Below, in pieces: positions 13,201 to 25,889 of a stretch of DNA of 64,000 nucleotides (the stretch's first letter is position 1; each line of letters starts with the position of its first letter). The translations under genes were made by a program, and so were the position numbers. Source of the stretch: Hymenolepis diminuta (lineage: Eukaryota; Platyhelminthes; Cestoda; Cyclophyllidea; Hymenolepididae); NCBI GenBank assembly GCA_900708905.1, contig CAADRB010000016.1, forward strand, positions 595,477-659,476, written 5' to 3'. The notes beneath the pieces were generated by a model. That model saw only the letters and a program-made list of their open reading frames with translations. It did not search any database and was not told the origin of the DNA.

Positions 13201-16200
13201 AGTCTAATGAAGGAACTTATTTAACGCTCTCTTTTCGACCCTTGCTCTTTATTCGTTATTAAACACTACTTATCTACCTTTAATTGTTTCCTTACAGTTC
13301 CCAGATATTTCTGCATGGCTAAGGATTATAATGATAATGTTTTGTAATTACTAATCAAGTTAAACATTTAACCCCTGCTATAGTGCAGAGATGAAGGTTT
13401 AACTGAGATTAACTTAATGCATTCTAGAGGTTTCGTGTAATTTATACTAAAGCTGCTAAACGCTTTGCAGCTATGACGATAGTAGAGAGTATTATTTCAT
13501 GCTAATTAGAACCGGTTAAGTATAAAAATAACAATGAATGTAATCTTCACCTATATATACAGTACAATTGTCTCCCTGCAGCCCACCAAGTTAGACTCCA
13601 ATCAAACTTAATTCACAAATATGTTAAGATATTTAAGGCCAAGAAGAAGAGAATTCTTCAATGTCCTCTTTCTTTCTTGGTAAATGTTATTTTTGTTATA
13701 TATATAATAAGTTGTATAATACCCATTGAGCTACCGTAATTACTCATCAAACATTTTTGGACGTTCTGAGGTAGCCGTTATTGGAATTCACTGTGAGCAA
13801 CTATTTCAAAGCGAAATATTTTTCAAATGCAGTGAGGGAAAGCATTAAGCATTGGAAATGGTAATGTTGCCGCAATTAGTGACGAAGAAAGGTGAACAGA
13901 AATTAAATCTTCAATTGCAGATTTTGTTTTTAAGTGATTTCAGACCTTATTAAATCATTGGCGAATCATACTATTTTGATCCATTCCTATTTTAATAATA
14001 GACAACGATCATTATAATCCATTTTATGAAAAAATATAAATAGTTTGTTTTTTTCCTCCCCCTTATCATTTGTTGAACTTTCCGTTAACCGATCTCATTT
14101 GCTTCTTTATTAAAAGTTGTAAAATTTTCTACTACTATGAGTAATAGTAGTTAAATGTATTGTATCGGCGAATTTTAAGTATCTCTGAAACTCAAAACAT
14201 CGTTTAAAGTTGATTAATTGCCAGTGTACACGTTCTCCTATTGGATGAATTTGATTTGGTTAGAGAAATGCGGTATTAAGAACATCCAAATACATGAGCT
14301 TTTTTGACTGACAACAGTAGTAGATGTTAATTTTAACAGATCCTTAAGATAAGGAGAAGTTAATCGAAAATCGAACTGTGTAAAAATTTTTGGTTTCATG
14401 GTCCAATTTCTCAGGTACATACATTGAAACACTCAAGATAAATCAAACGTAGTACGTGTAGTGTTAACAATTAGAAATCCCTCTACAGAACTTGTTTCTT
14501 CTCAAAATAATAAGTGAGAAGTATTTATTGGATTATTTTGACTAACTAGTGCGGTTACACAGAAGAGAAAGAAGGAATAGGAGCTAAGACATTAAAAACT
14601 AAATACCGATACATTCTTAGCCTGACGTCCATATAAATCGAACAATTTATTTTATATAACAATTATATATTGACTCAATGTTTTATTCTCCTGCTAATTT
14701 TTTTTAGACGTACACAGTTGAGAACAATATGCGAACATTGCTTACCAACCAATGGGGAAGTCTAAAAATGATGCTTAAATTTCAACCACTGGACTATATT
14801 CGGTAAGTCAGTTCTATATTTTCACATCAATTTACGGATACGCTCAGATCCACTTGATGTGCATAACGAATTGTGCAACTGTTTAGAAAGAAAAGACTGA
14901 CAAAACGCCAATAAAATCAGATCAACAACTGAATATAACTGACAGTTGTTACTTGAATTCGGCATTTGGCAAATTTTAGCTCATGCAAATTTAGAACAAC
15001 ACAGTTAATAAATTAGTTAAATGATGTAAATCCCAATTGACAGGTCTTCTGAATTTCTGCTTGAATAAACTCAAAGAAAAACTGAAAATTCGGAGTGCAT
15101 CAACCTCAAATTTGAGTATTTAGACGTTAGTTATTGAACTTAGTCCAGGTGATTAGTAAGTATACTGCTCTTTTTGAAGTTGATGTTGATCAAAGTCGAA
15201 CTGGCCGTTTGTCTCAATAAGGCTGTAGATTTTTTTGTGAGGTTTATCGATGTTTTTCACCTCTTTTCCAAGTGTGGCCAAATCCCGTCTTTGGAAATGA
15301 AGACGTAGTGACCGAAATCCTCATTCCCGAGCACCCTCCATCATCAATAGTCATGAAATTTCATCTTCCCTTTTCCTCGAGTTTGGATAGAACTCTAGAA
15401 CTGATGTGGTAATTGGAGCTAACGGTACAGGGTGATTTACCGGACCGGTTCACTAAATAGTTTGTTAGCCTGAGATATTAAAGCTGAATCGAAACAGCAA
15501 CATCTATTAATTGATCATTGAAATAGTTGTCAACGGTATAAGGTGAACATCTGAGGTATACATGCTTTGAAAGTTGAATGGTTTTTCCTGTACAAAATAG
15601 CTTTTTACTAATGTTTGATTGTCAGCTATGTTATTTCAGTCAAAATCCATTACAACTTAAAAATTAAAAGTTATTAATTTAATAGAAATTGTTTTTTAAA
15701 GTAATTAATTCTGGGATTCAAACATGACCTCTCTGTACTTGTTTATTTGACGCGTATGTTTCGATATACACTCTGGCTGAACTCCGCAGTTTAACATCAA
15801 TTATCCAAGTTCAAATTGAACTTTGATCCAGTGTTTTTAGGTTGAGATTTGGTATATTAATTTTTATTCCCTGTAAAAAAGCAGAGTTAATTTCCATTTT
15901 TTAATTATGGAAATAAATAAAACTGTATAGAAAGTTATATATTTAAAAAGAGTTGATTTGAGGAAGAGATTAAAGTAAATGTGTCGAATGAACCCTACTT
16001 TGGCAGAATTCTGGATTCATCAAGTTGTACACTCTTCATTTTATTATTAAACCCTAAACTAGTGAATCATAGTTCATGTCCTGAAGGCTCAGCTCTGAAT
16101 GCGGACTTAATTAAACTGAGAAGTTGATTATCTCATCTCGATTCATCCCCTGGGTTGCAACAGTTATATGTCTATGATGCTCGGTACTTTGAATTATATT

Positions 16201-19200
16201 TTATAACAATTTATTTTTTCTTCCACCAATTGAGAATGCGAATGATCTTGATTTTTCGCCAACATTAAGTGAAGTAACACTCTTTGGTATCTTGGCGTTG
16301 TTCTCAGTATCATTTTAATCCCCTTCCCTTTATAATTTATTGATCTTTCTGTTAACCGATTTCAGTTGCTTCCCACGGTTGCAAATTGGAATTTTTTTGT
16401 GTTACCATGGGTAATAATAATAATAGTGTCATTCCGGTATATCTGTCTTTTCTGATAGTCAAAGTATCTTGCTCGCACTAGCTGGAGTACTTTTCACGTA
16501 AAGATAGTTGTATGATCTTAACTTTTCTCGAACCAATGTTTTGTTGAACGATGTCGGCATTAATGTTTGCATTACAGTTAGAAATATACTTTATAAAAGT
16601 GTATGACTTGGTTTTAGTTATTCTGGGCATTCGGCTTTAAATGTCGTCTGAATTTTCATCTTTTTATTGCATTTGCGGGATGGTTATCACGTGTTCATAT
16701 GAGAAGAGTTTTTCCACTGTCACAAATTTATATCAAATTCGAACTGATTTAACGGAGATTCACTATATTCCAATTTTTCTATTTGTAAATGCGTTTTTAT
16801 ATGAATTAATTGCAATGGGCAAGTTGAATTCTATTAAAGGGAGGGGAGGGGGAGGGAGTTGGTGGTACTGAGAGCTAAATGGTAAAAACTGAAGAGGTCA
16901 CGAAATTGATATTTATTGACGCGCATCCATTAAACGGTATGAACGACTATATTGATCAAAATGGATCAAGAGTGGGACAACAGATTTCGAGTACCTTCTT
17001 AGGCTTCAGAGTGCTACCTCAGCACAATTTGGGAATCAAAAAACACTTACTTTCAAGCGGCCTGGTGCCTATCTACTCTAATTAGTTGCTTTATTCGCTC
17101 ATTTTTGCATCTTTGTATGGATTTTCTATTAGTCATGCGATTTTGTAATAAAAATGACATTCCCACTCCATTGGTTCTTATTACTTTGAGTTACCACTCA
17201 TATATTCTTCGTAATATATCATCATATAATAAATCAATACATTTATTTGATTTTTTGTGCTTTATTGAATTCTTTTGCCGTCAGTGCTATTTTGTTCACT
17301 ACTGTATTAGATACTTAAAAGATCTTTCAAATTAATACAAATGCAACCGGATATTCGTTATTATCATTTGAACAGTCTGTCCTGCAAATTTATCATCGAA
17401 TTCCTTGAGTCATGGGTTATTACACTTTAGTACAGAAGAAAATAAATTTCGTTTTTCTTAAATCTCTAAGGTTTTAATAATGTCCGAAAGTTTTTGGTAA
17501 AAGAATACGGCTTGGGAATCACAGGAGCAGGGCCAGAAAAGACTTGATGAAGAAGAGACTGAGAATGTAGTTAAGTGCTCGTATTTAGAGGAAAGATAGA
17601 GTCTCTCCTACATCTGTTAAGTTGAGTTTTTGACTAGGTAGAAAGGTTAGTCGTTGGGGAAGGGAACCAGAGGATGAAAATTTAAAAATGCGAGGTGGAA
17701 AGAAATTAATAAACAGTTTAGGAGAATGAAAAGCAATGTATTACAGAAAAGATCACTAGGTTTTTATGGATTTCTAAATGAGATCTCAACCAATAAATAA
17801 TAAAGTTTGATCTAATTCTCACCTCGATAAAATATGGGTTTGTTAAAACCACACTCTTTTCGTATAACACGAACCAAAAATCAGTAGTCCGTTTAAGTAT
17901 TTATTTAAATTCACAATCAGTTTCTCATGATCTGATTCTACCCTAAAGTCAAATTTAAAAAAATTTTCGCAATGTATTTAAACTTAATTGATGAAAATTT
18001 TTTGTGCATTATCACTTAAATTTTATTAGATTGCCTAAATATAAATATAATTCCTAAATACTTTTATTTGCCTATAGATTTCTCTAATTCATTCGTTTCC
18101 CTGTAGACTTTACTTTGGAGAATCTATCGCATTCTACTTCGCTTGGCTTGGTCTCTACACCTACTGGTTAATTCCAGTCGGTATCTTCGGTCTACTCGTG
18201 TTCTGTCTTTCTGCTATCGATATATCTGATGATCGAATTGTGTAAGTTTTCGTTACAATTAATCCTTGCTTATAACTGAATCGGCGGAAGGAATTTTTTG
18301 TGTTCGTTTTTGCTTCTAGTGAAGACATCTGCAATGGCGGTGGAGAAATAGTCATGTGTCCAACTTGTAACAAGGGTTGTCGGTTATGGCTGCTAAATGC
18401 GTCATGTTTTTCCGCAAAAATGACGCATCTAGTGGATAATTTGGGCACAGTATTATTCGCTATTTTCATGGCGATTTGGGGTAAGTTTAAATTGATTTTG
18501 TTTGAGCATTGTGTCCCATCCTCCAGCTACACTTTTCATGGAGAATTGGAAGCGTTACCAAAATGTTTTGGCTCATCGATGGAACGTCAACCTTCTTGAA
18601 TCCGTAGATGAACCACCAAGACCGGAATTTCTTGCATTGATAAAAAAACGGGGTTATAAAACTTCCATTAATCCAGTCACTGGAGTATGTTTTCTTTTAA
18701 AAAAAACGACAAATTTTGCTCTATTATAGCGGGAAGAACCTACTGTTCCATTCTGGAGTAGAAAACTACCAATCGCAACTCTCTCATTCGCTTCAGTTCT
18801 TTTTGGTGTAGGTGATAACCTCACTTAACATTTTCCTACTGAAAAGTATTAAGTAGAAAATATTTTTTTAGGTACTTCTCTGTTTGGCGACTCTTATTGG
18901 TGTGATATTCTACCGTTTGGTTGTGAATACTTTACTTCTGCAAAGCGAGAACGTCTTTATTAGCACTGTGGCCGGTATGATTACAACTATTACCAGTTCT
19001 TGCATAAACTTGGTCTTCATCTTCATTCTGAAATTCGTAAGTTTATCTCTCCGAAATTAAAATATTGTTCGTTGAATAATATCTTAGCATACTGGTGGTT
19101 ACTTTTGTCTTTAGATTTATGATAAAATCGCGGTGAAATTGACCGACATGGAGAACCATAGAACTCAATCGGAGTACGATGACAGTTTGACACTGAAGCT

Positions 19201-22200
19201 ATATCTTTTACAATTTGTCAACTTGTACTCTTCGATTTTCTACATCGCATTCATTCAGGGAACTACAGCTAGTTTACCCGGGGATGATAGTGTGCCAATT
19301 CGTTCTTCCGGCGTAAGTCAACTCTACTTTGTTTCTCTGCATCTGCAATCTCTTGTAATACACTTTTCAAGTTCATTTAGGTACACGTTTAGAAGAATTG
19401 GGAATATCTGTGAGATATTCTTGTGAGAAGCTCCTTTTTAACAGTTATTAGTAGTGTTACCTATTCTCAACATTAGGTTTGTGTCGATAAGTGTCAGTCT
19501 CGTAACTTCTGACTTCACAGACGTGCGTGTTGGACACAGAGATACCTCGTTCAATACTTATTAATCAACCTGTTTAAGGAGTTTTTTTCTCCTCGAAATA
19601 TGTAAAGGCTATTTTCAGGATGCCAATAAAGAAGTTTAGTGTATGTATTTAAATTTCCAGTAAAATCTGATGGCAGAAAAGAGGAAAAGCTAATAGTGAT
19701 TGGATGATTCTAATGAATGAAAAAGGGAAAAGGTCTACAAAGGTGGCCAAAGGTCTAGTAATGCTCAGGCCAGTTCCAAGGTCGAAGGTACTTTCGATTA
19801 CCATTTCAGCAAAACTGCTTGAAATATTCGTATTCTTATTTATGGTTTGTCTATTATTGTCTATCATAAGGTGGGTGATTAAAAAATTAAAGACCATTCA
19901 GAATACTGCTCAGCGCATGATGCTTATCCTGTACAGATGGTAAATGAGTGTTACGGTGCTGGCAGAAAAGTTTCTTTGAAAAATCTCGCCACACAGTTGA
20001 AGAAGTGTAGGCTTAACCTCTGGATAAGTCTACCCACAAAGGCGATACAATCGTTAAACTTTTATTTAAAACATTATGAATGCAAATTGAAATGCTGAAA
20101 ACCTGGCAATTTCAGAAGTCAATTCCAGTAAGGCTTTGATTCCTCACTTACCCCAGAATTTTCTGGCAATGTTTAAATCACTTCTATCATCCCTTTTGTT
20201 TAGACGCTCTCCATGATTAAAAATTGTACGTTTTTCTGCTTTACCATGGATACTAATATAAAAAATGAATCCGGCCCATTTTAGCATAATATTAAGAAGA
20301 TATAATGAATATTGTCGAAGTTTTGTCCATTCGAAACCTTTGTAAATAGTATAGTCGTCAGCTACGTCTGCGTTCAATGCCAAATTTACAAGGCGAATCT
20401 GTCAATATTGTTAGCCGCTACATCCAGTTATTCGTATTACTTGAATCATTTATATTGTTAGAATTATTGAGTGTCTAAGCCAATGTGGAGAGTTCCTACT
20501 AGTCTATTCTCATTGTATTTCTGATAACTTTACAGATACGTAGATCTAAAATTTGGAGCAACACCACTACCTAGTCTTTTGAAATTAGTAAACTGATATG
20601 TGTGCCTTTTTCTAATCTCCGACGGAAGTATACTAGTTTGTGAAATTTGGAATTACGAATGTACAGACAAATACAAACCGTTGCTCTTGAGAATCAACAT
20701 CTACAACTTTTATAAAGTGCCCATATAGATGAGCAACGTATACCTTATGGACAAATCGGTGCCAATCTCAACTTGAGTAACGCAAAAATCATTGGTTTGG
20801 TAACCAAGATCTTCTGATTTTACACTCCTCTTCCCTTAGTAAATGCGATATCGAGACTATACATCTGCTAATCCCATTGCATCATTATTATTATTGCTCT
20901 TTTAATGGACTTACTACTATTATTCATAATTAAAAATGAGAAATTTTGGCTAGAAACGTTTAAGCGGGCAATATTGGGAGCTGATAAGATGTTTAAAAGA
21001 AATTAAATATATATAAGGGATCAAATATTTGCGTTCACAGGCCTTACTGATGATTGGTTTTCCTTAATCGGGCTATGTGATGAAATGGCACCACTGCTGC
21101 ATTTTTAATAACCAGGCCGCAAATTTATAAAGGCAAATTTCTTGTAAGTTGGAGGATTTATGTTGATTAAATCGGTCATAACGAAATGGGGATAGAAATT
21201 ATAAGTTTATTCTTCGAAAATTCAATTTTATCGATTTAGGTTAATTGAATATCTAGCTATCTTTTTCTTTTCGCTTCCCTTTTAGTGTGACAACGGAAAC
21301 TGTCTATTCCAACTCTTCATTCAATTGGCAATCATCATGGTCGGCAAGCAGTTCCTTAATTTCATCACTGAAAATACTATCCCGTAAGTTCAATTTATGA
21401 GGATATTCCTCCGCAAAATCGATTATGTAGAGCTACAAAAAGACTGGTTTTCTTTTCACAGACCGATCAAACGATGCCTCTCGGTGTACTTTGCTAGACG
21501 CCGAAGCAGCAAAGAGAGAAATACGATTACTGAAAATCCGCCGCATTACGGATCAATAGAGACTGGTGAACCAGAAAGGGCTCCTCTGAAAGGTGCCAAT
21601 AGACCGATTCTCTACAATTGCAGACTTAATTACACTCTCCTGGATGGTGGTTCTAGACCTCTGTTTGATGAGTATCTGGAAATGTGTACGTTGCGCAAGC
21701 ATAATCCCAGAAAATTTGTTTTAAAAATATTTGTTTGTTTGATTTAAAGTAAGCTGTTTTCACCATTTTGTAGTGATCCAATATGGTTTCATTACAATGT
21801 TTGTTCCCGCTTTTCCGATTGCGCCGCTATTTGCGCTGTTCAATAACATGTTTGAACTCCGTACGGACGCCAAAAAATTCCTGCGTCTTATGCGCCGACC
21901 CATCATTAAACGAGAAAAGGGAATTGGCATCTGGTATGGTATCCTCAGTGTGGTGTCCAGTCTTGCCATTCGGACAAATGTAAATATACGATGGTCTTCA
22001 TTCTACTGATTCGGATTTCAGTAGTTATGTTTTCGTTAATGTATTTTAGGCTTGCTTGATAGCATTCACTTCGGAGTTTTTGGAGCGAATGAATTACGTA
22101 TTTTACTATTCACCAAATCGTAATTTGGATGGATATGTTGACTTCTCCCTCTCTTACATGAATGTATCGAGATTCACGCTGAATGCGAAAGACGAAGCTT

Positions 22201-22730
22201 TGCTTGGAAACTCGACATACTGCCGGTAGGCTTGAATAATTATAGCTAATGTGGTTATAAAGGTGACTGTGTTCCAATGGTCAATTCTACTGTTTTCCTT
22301 GTAGTTACCGCGATTTCCGTGAACCACCAACGGCTGCAGACCCTTACGCTTACACACCTGTTTACTGGCATAATTTAGCTGTTAAATTTGCTTTTGTATT
22401 CATTTTTGAGGTAAGTTCTGCTCGTGTTCTCCTCTTCGATTTCAAAGCAGTGCCAACTAGACTGATATCCCTTCCTGTCTCTAGAATGTTGCCATTGCTC
22501 TATGTGCACTTATAGCTAAATGCATTCCCGATATGCCCGAGAGTCTTATCATAATTTCTCGACATGAGGCGAGAGTTATCAACGAACTGTTACTTCAATC
22601 GGAACTCTCAGATAGTAAGGAAGAGAAAACGGAGGGACCTCCAACTCAACAACCTCCAATTGGATTTGCTTGTGTTGATGAAATTAAGGTATTTTTGCAA
22701 TTTCTATGTTTGGAACAAAATAGTAGTTGA
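9780..22730 (+). CDS. anoctamin (TMEM16 family) calcium-activated channel or lipid scramblase, 5' end missing
   Basis: Anoctamins are homodimeric membrane proteins that conduct chloride or scramble phospholipids when calcium binds within the membrane. Exons that join in phase are 9780-10077, 10149-10217, 14708-14802, 18107-18241, 18320-18480, 18527-18684, 18730-18807, 18872-19036, 19115-19312, 21286-21383, 21462-21685, 21774-21979, 22050-22225, 22305-22410 and 22485-22730. Together they give about 800 residues against roughly 900-1,000 for the family, so N-terminal exons are missing. Family hallmarks seen include FQPLDYIR/LYFGES, the FAWLGLYTYW first helix, MCPTCNKGC, LTDMENHRT and the IQYGFITMF helix. 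The stop at 22728-22730 follows a read-through of GTATTT at 22689; splicing there to an unseen last exon is possible. The subfamily cannot be fixed. Confidence 0.93.
11443..12139. other. assembly gap (697 N) inside an anoctamin intron
   Basis: A run of 697 N lies between the second and third recognised anoctamin exons. Both junction phases match across it (exon 2 ends in phase 0 and the exon at 14708 begins in phase 0), so no coding exon need be missing here. The gap may hide a repeat that the assembler could not cross. Confidence 0.98.
14045..14170 (+). repeat. dispersed repeat family C, copy 1 (intronic)
   Basis: Aligns by eye with 16310-16470: both have a C/T-rich run with CCCTT, then TTGATC or TTGAAC followed by TTTC(C/T)GTTAACCGAT, then TTGCTTC, and then an ACTATGAGTAATA or ACCATGGGTAATA block. 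A third, weaker copy lies at 57280-57390. No coding capacity seen. This copy and the second flank the exon at 14708-14802. Confidence 0.5.
16310..16470 (+). repeat. dispersed repeat family C, copy 2 (intronic)
   Basis: Second copy of the unit at 14045-14170. The shared core is CTGTTAACCGAT followed by TTGCTTC and ATGGGTAATAATAAT. The downstream part (CCCACGGTTGCAAATT up to the GGTAATAATAATA run) also resembles 57330-57390. It lies in the intron between anoctamin exons 14708-14802 and 18107-18241. Confidence 0.5.
16839..16857 (+). other. G-quadruplex-type motif in an anoctamin intron
   Basis: Four runs of three to five G separated by single A bases, a textbook match to the four-run G3+ pattern. 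It is on the coding strand, so the motif would also be in the pre-mRNA. G-rich tracts like this are rare in the AT-rich surroundings. Folding and function are inference. Confidence 0.6.
18107..19312 (+). CDS. anoctamin exons 4-9 (first transmembrane helices and luminal cysteine loop)
   Basis: Six exons in 1.2 kb, separated by short introns, encode the first half of the membrane domain. In order: YFGESIAFYFAWLG and a long hydrophobic helix; a cysteine-rich luminal loop with CPTCNKGC and DNLGTVLFAIFMAIWG; the ATLFMENWKRY motif with EPPRPEF; two helices (YRLVVNTLL and INLVFIFILKF); and a cytosolic stretch with LTDMENHRTQSEY followed by FVNLYSSIFYIAF. These agree in order and spacing with the family. 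The exon-7 end at 18807 was chosen because GGT followed by donor GTAGGT keeps the frame into VLLCLATLIGV. Confidence 0.9.
21286..21979 (+). CDS. anoctamin exons 10-12 (calcium-binding membrane helices)
   Basis: These exons hold the calcium site. In mouse/human ANO1 it is formed by N650, E654, E702, E705, E734 and D738. The matching positions here are the N and E of NFITE after KQFL, both glutamates of DEYLEM, and the E and D of ELRTDAKK. All six are kept, which argues for a calcium-gated protein and not one of the members that lost the site. An Arg/Lys- and Ser-rich loop (RRRSSKERN onward, about 50 residues) separates the second and third helices. The exon end at 21685 uses donor GTACGT so that the join reads EMLIQYGF. 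Confidence 0.88.
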
Positions 22731-24793
22731 AAATTTAGACTGGCGTGCTAAAAAATTAATCCATTTTGGTAACTGGGTAGGTTAGCATTCGTCGCATAAC
22801 CTCTATCATTAGCATAGTTAAACAGAAACCTGTGCATTATTAATTTTAACTTAAAGTTTATTTGATCATTTATTAATAATATAATTTAGATAATTTGAAA
22901 ATGTTTTAAACAAGCCTTAAATTTTTCTGTGTACATATTATTAGCCTAAGAGAACACTTTCCTTCGTGTATTTTCCGTGTAAGTTTACGAATGCACAAAT
23001 TTAGATTTGAATTAGATTTCATTCACCAGACGTGGAAAAATTTCATCTTGTATGTGGTTATTTTTTGTAATCGATTCGCAAATCACAATTCACTATTCCC
23101 TATTCATATTCCCACTTCCTCCATTCCATAGTAATAAATATGCATAACAATGCCGAAAAGGCGTTCACTTTGGCTTCTTTTTGAATGATTCGGAAATTAC
23201 TCGTTTGTTTAATGATACTTCAGCAAAATGGAGTAGGTCTGTCGTCGTTATGTTCAAAACGGATCAGTTTTTGACGCGCCTTTTCCCAGATTCCCACTTT
23301 CCCCTTCCCACTTCACTGTCATCCAATTTGTAGTAATATATATATGCACACTATTATTTCAAAAATATAAAAGTACTTTTAATTATTTTAAGACACAACG
23401 AGTGGGCTTCGTATGGGCAGCGGTTAGTTCTCTCCCTCCCCTCACGCTTTCCATTGAAATAAATGTTGTGTGCTTTATTGCATGATGCTACTAATAATTT
23501 TGGAGGGATGAAACCTGTAGTATCACCCATTCCATTGTTTATTATTTCGTTAATTCTTTTTGGAAGCACTCACCGTTACGTATCATTTTTGTTATTACGG
23601 AGTTGTTTCTTTATTTTTAAAGCCGTCGACGGGTCTATATGTTTGTAATTTACCTGAGGGTTAGTAATTGTTCTCTGATTCGTTGTGTTGCATGCTTTCC
23701 CGCCGTTTATCTGATTACCTGACGATTACAATCTTTGTGTATTTGATTCTCACGCGTCTGTTTTGATGTTCAGGGCGATAATGTCACATCAGATGATTTG
23801 TCTGTATGGGACTTTTATTAATTGGCTGCGTTTTGTGCTTCTCAAATGCTGTATTCATGTCAGTGAGATCTATTTATTGTCGTGATGTTAAATTTGATTG
23901 TTGATATCTTGGAAAACAAGTCGGCTCGTTTCAATGCTTAAGCTTCTAGTTCTGCGTTTTATTCCAAAATAGTGAGAAGTGAACAGAAACATAAAACAAT
24001 ACATTGAATAGTGATATATAATACTATTTTTAATTTTATTTTCATTCCATTTAGGAAAGCATTTTCCAACGGTTATCTTGGGTAGAGAGTGTCATCATGA
24101 GACCCTTTCTGATGAGAGATTCAAACGCTACTGCCTCCTATATTAGCCAGACTTAACCAGTGTGACTAGCCATTCCGCTTACTGAGTGTGCGCCGATGGG
24201 AATCGGACCCGTGACTGCTGTCATAACAGACGAGCACGATGATCAATGCACCATTGACGCCACTGATATAGGCCAGACTGTCACTTGAATAGATCAAGGC
24301 CCTCGCTGAGATACTATTTGATTCAGTTTAGTACTAGCGACAAAAATAGAAGTCATTAAACTCAAGGGTGGTGCATTTTTAAGGAATACAATTTATTACC
24401 TTCATAAAGATATATAAAGAATGAAAGGCCAATAATGAAGTGATGGCAAAATTTCGTTCTAGGTGTAAGTGTGGAGAACCCATAATAGAAAAAGAACGAA
24501 TCAATCATGTTCGTGTGAACCTATATTATTAAAGATGACACCCTAATAGTTAATTTACTATTCTTAAGCGGTGCATAGGAGGATGATTCAAAATTACTTT
24601 AATTCCGAGAAATTGAATTGATCAATCGCAAAAAGAGGTAATCATACGATTCAGCACTAGCCTTACGCTTATGTGGCTTTTGGATGGTTTTATAAACACA
24701 CAAAAGGAAAACTTTTTTCGACTATTTCCACTATGCATTCTCTGGCTTTCAGTGTTAGACTTTTTCATGCATTTTTTAAAAAAATTATTAACC
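22731..24793. other. non-coding stretch 3' of the anoctamin gene
   Basis: About 2 kb with no supported gene. Two similar blocks near 23105-23150 and 23290-23350 share TTCCCACTTC and TAGTAATA(A/T)ATATGCA, suggesting a local duplication. The 3' part holds a tRNA-derived SINE-like copy (24055-24300). Small open frames at 23354-23648 overlap on both strands and show nothing recognisable. Confidence 0.5.
24055..24300 (-). repeat. tRNA-derived SINE-like copy 1
   Basis: On the minus strand the head carries a pol III A box (TGGCGTCAATGG, 24251-24262) and, about 50 bases on, a near-perfect B box (GGGTCCGATTCCC, 24198-24210). The stretch after it (CACACTCAGTAAGCGGAATGG) is shared with the copy at 55030-55225, and the tail contains TCTCATCAGAAAG. 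No tRNA cloverleaf could be completed by eye, so it is a repeat and not a tRNA gene. Confidence 0.65.
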
Positions 24794-25841
24794 TCACTCC
24801 CCAATTTTTCTTCCTTTTAGCCTAGAGAACACAGTTATGTTGGAATCGGTTTCCTTCAGAGCGAGTGACTCTATCTTTCCGCTTGAGTTTATTGATCGAA
24901 TTGCTTCAATATTTGCCAATTGATGTATCTCACTGACCTAAAATTCTATTTGCCTCTTCCCTATACTCTTAATGGCTTTATATTTCTCTCCCTCTCCCTC
25001 TTTGTATTGCTGCCTAAAAAAATTTTCCATCCATTGCTTATTTGTGATAATATATTTACTAACCATTATATCCTAGAATTGGCTTATTATTAAAAACAAT
25101 GAAGGAATGGTAGATCTCATAACTAGGGAAAATTTTATTGCGTTAGGTGGTGCTAGTTTAGGAAACACCATTGTATGATAACTAAAATTAGCTAAGATAT
25201 TACACTTTCCAGCTTATCCAACTCGATTAGGCAGGAAAAAAAGACAGGGACAATAACATTATAGTTATGTTTGGAGTGAGAAGCGAGAATGTACTTGTGT
25301 GTGCCGGTACAAGATTAGCGCTTTCTGCTGCTTACTGGGATGTGCACAGCATTAAGCTACTAACCGTCAAACCCAGGATGCCTAAGATCCCCATCTCAGT
25401 GCCCCCGAATTGTCAGCCCCGGTTGACACCAATGAATTAGATAGGGGTAAAGCGTATGAGACATAGAAAGTGGGAAAAATTAAGGTCAAGCGGGATTTTT
25501 TTGTTTTATCGTTTCATGTTTCGTATCAAGAATGTAACGTACAGAAATAGATGATGAAATAACATCGAATAATATAGGGAATGAAATCGTGCCCACTTCT
25601 GCACTACGCATTGATAACTTTTATCGTTTTCGAAAATCTTACTAAAGAAGTGGGATTTCCTTTTCAAGCATATAAGGGAATAAATTAGATACACAGAGAA
25701 AATTGAATTTGAATCCTTACAGGTAATAAACTTTGGTTGCAATTCACTCACAATAGTATGAACGAAATTGGAAGGATCTTTAATCGACTCTCTGAATAAC
25801 ACTTCTTCCTCGTCCATTTCTTGATAAGAGGATGCATTCAT
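24794..25841 (-). CDS. candidate small gene of unknown function, first and last exons
   Basis: An ATG at 25841 opens a 40-codon frame (MNASSYQEMDEEE, rich in acidic residues) that ends at a good donor, GTAAGG, after 25721. At 24937-24794 an acceptor (AATTTTAG) opens a 48-codon frame reading VSEIHQLANIEAI to KGRKIGE and then a stop. The two exons differ in phase, so a middle exon of 3n+2 bases is needed; 23 bases after the acceptor CTTCTTTAG near 25630 would fit but has a weak donor. Helical composition suggests a small coiled or adaptor protein. I do not recognise it, and it may be a chance pairing. Confidence 0.35.
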
Positions 25842-25889
25842 TTGGATACGTCACCGAATGTAAGGTGTAAAATCGAATACCGAGCTGAT

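Noticed and set aside
23105..23350. CRISPR-like or tandem array
   Set aside because: Only two diverged blocks with no regular spacer; eukaryotic context. No CRISPR array anywhere in the window.
24198..24262. tRNA gene suggested by A and B boxes
   Set aside because: The acceptor and anticodon stems cannot be paired; shared tails with other copies show it is a SINE-like repeat.
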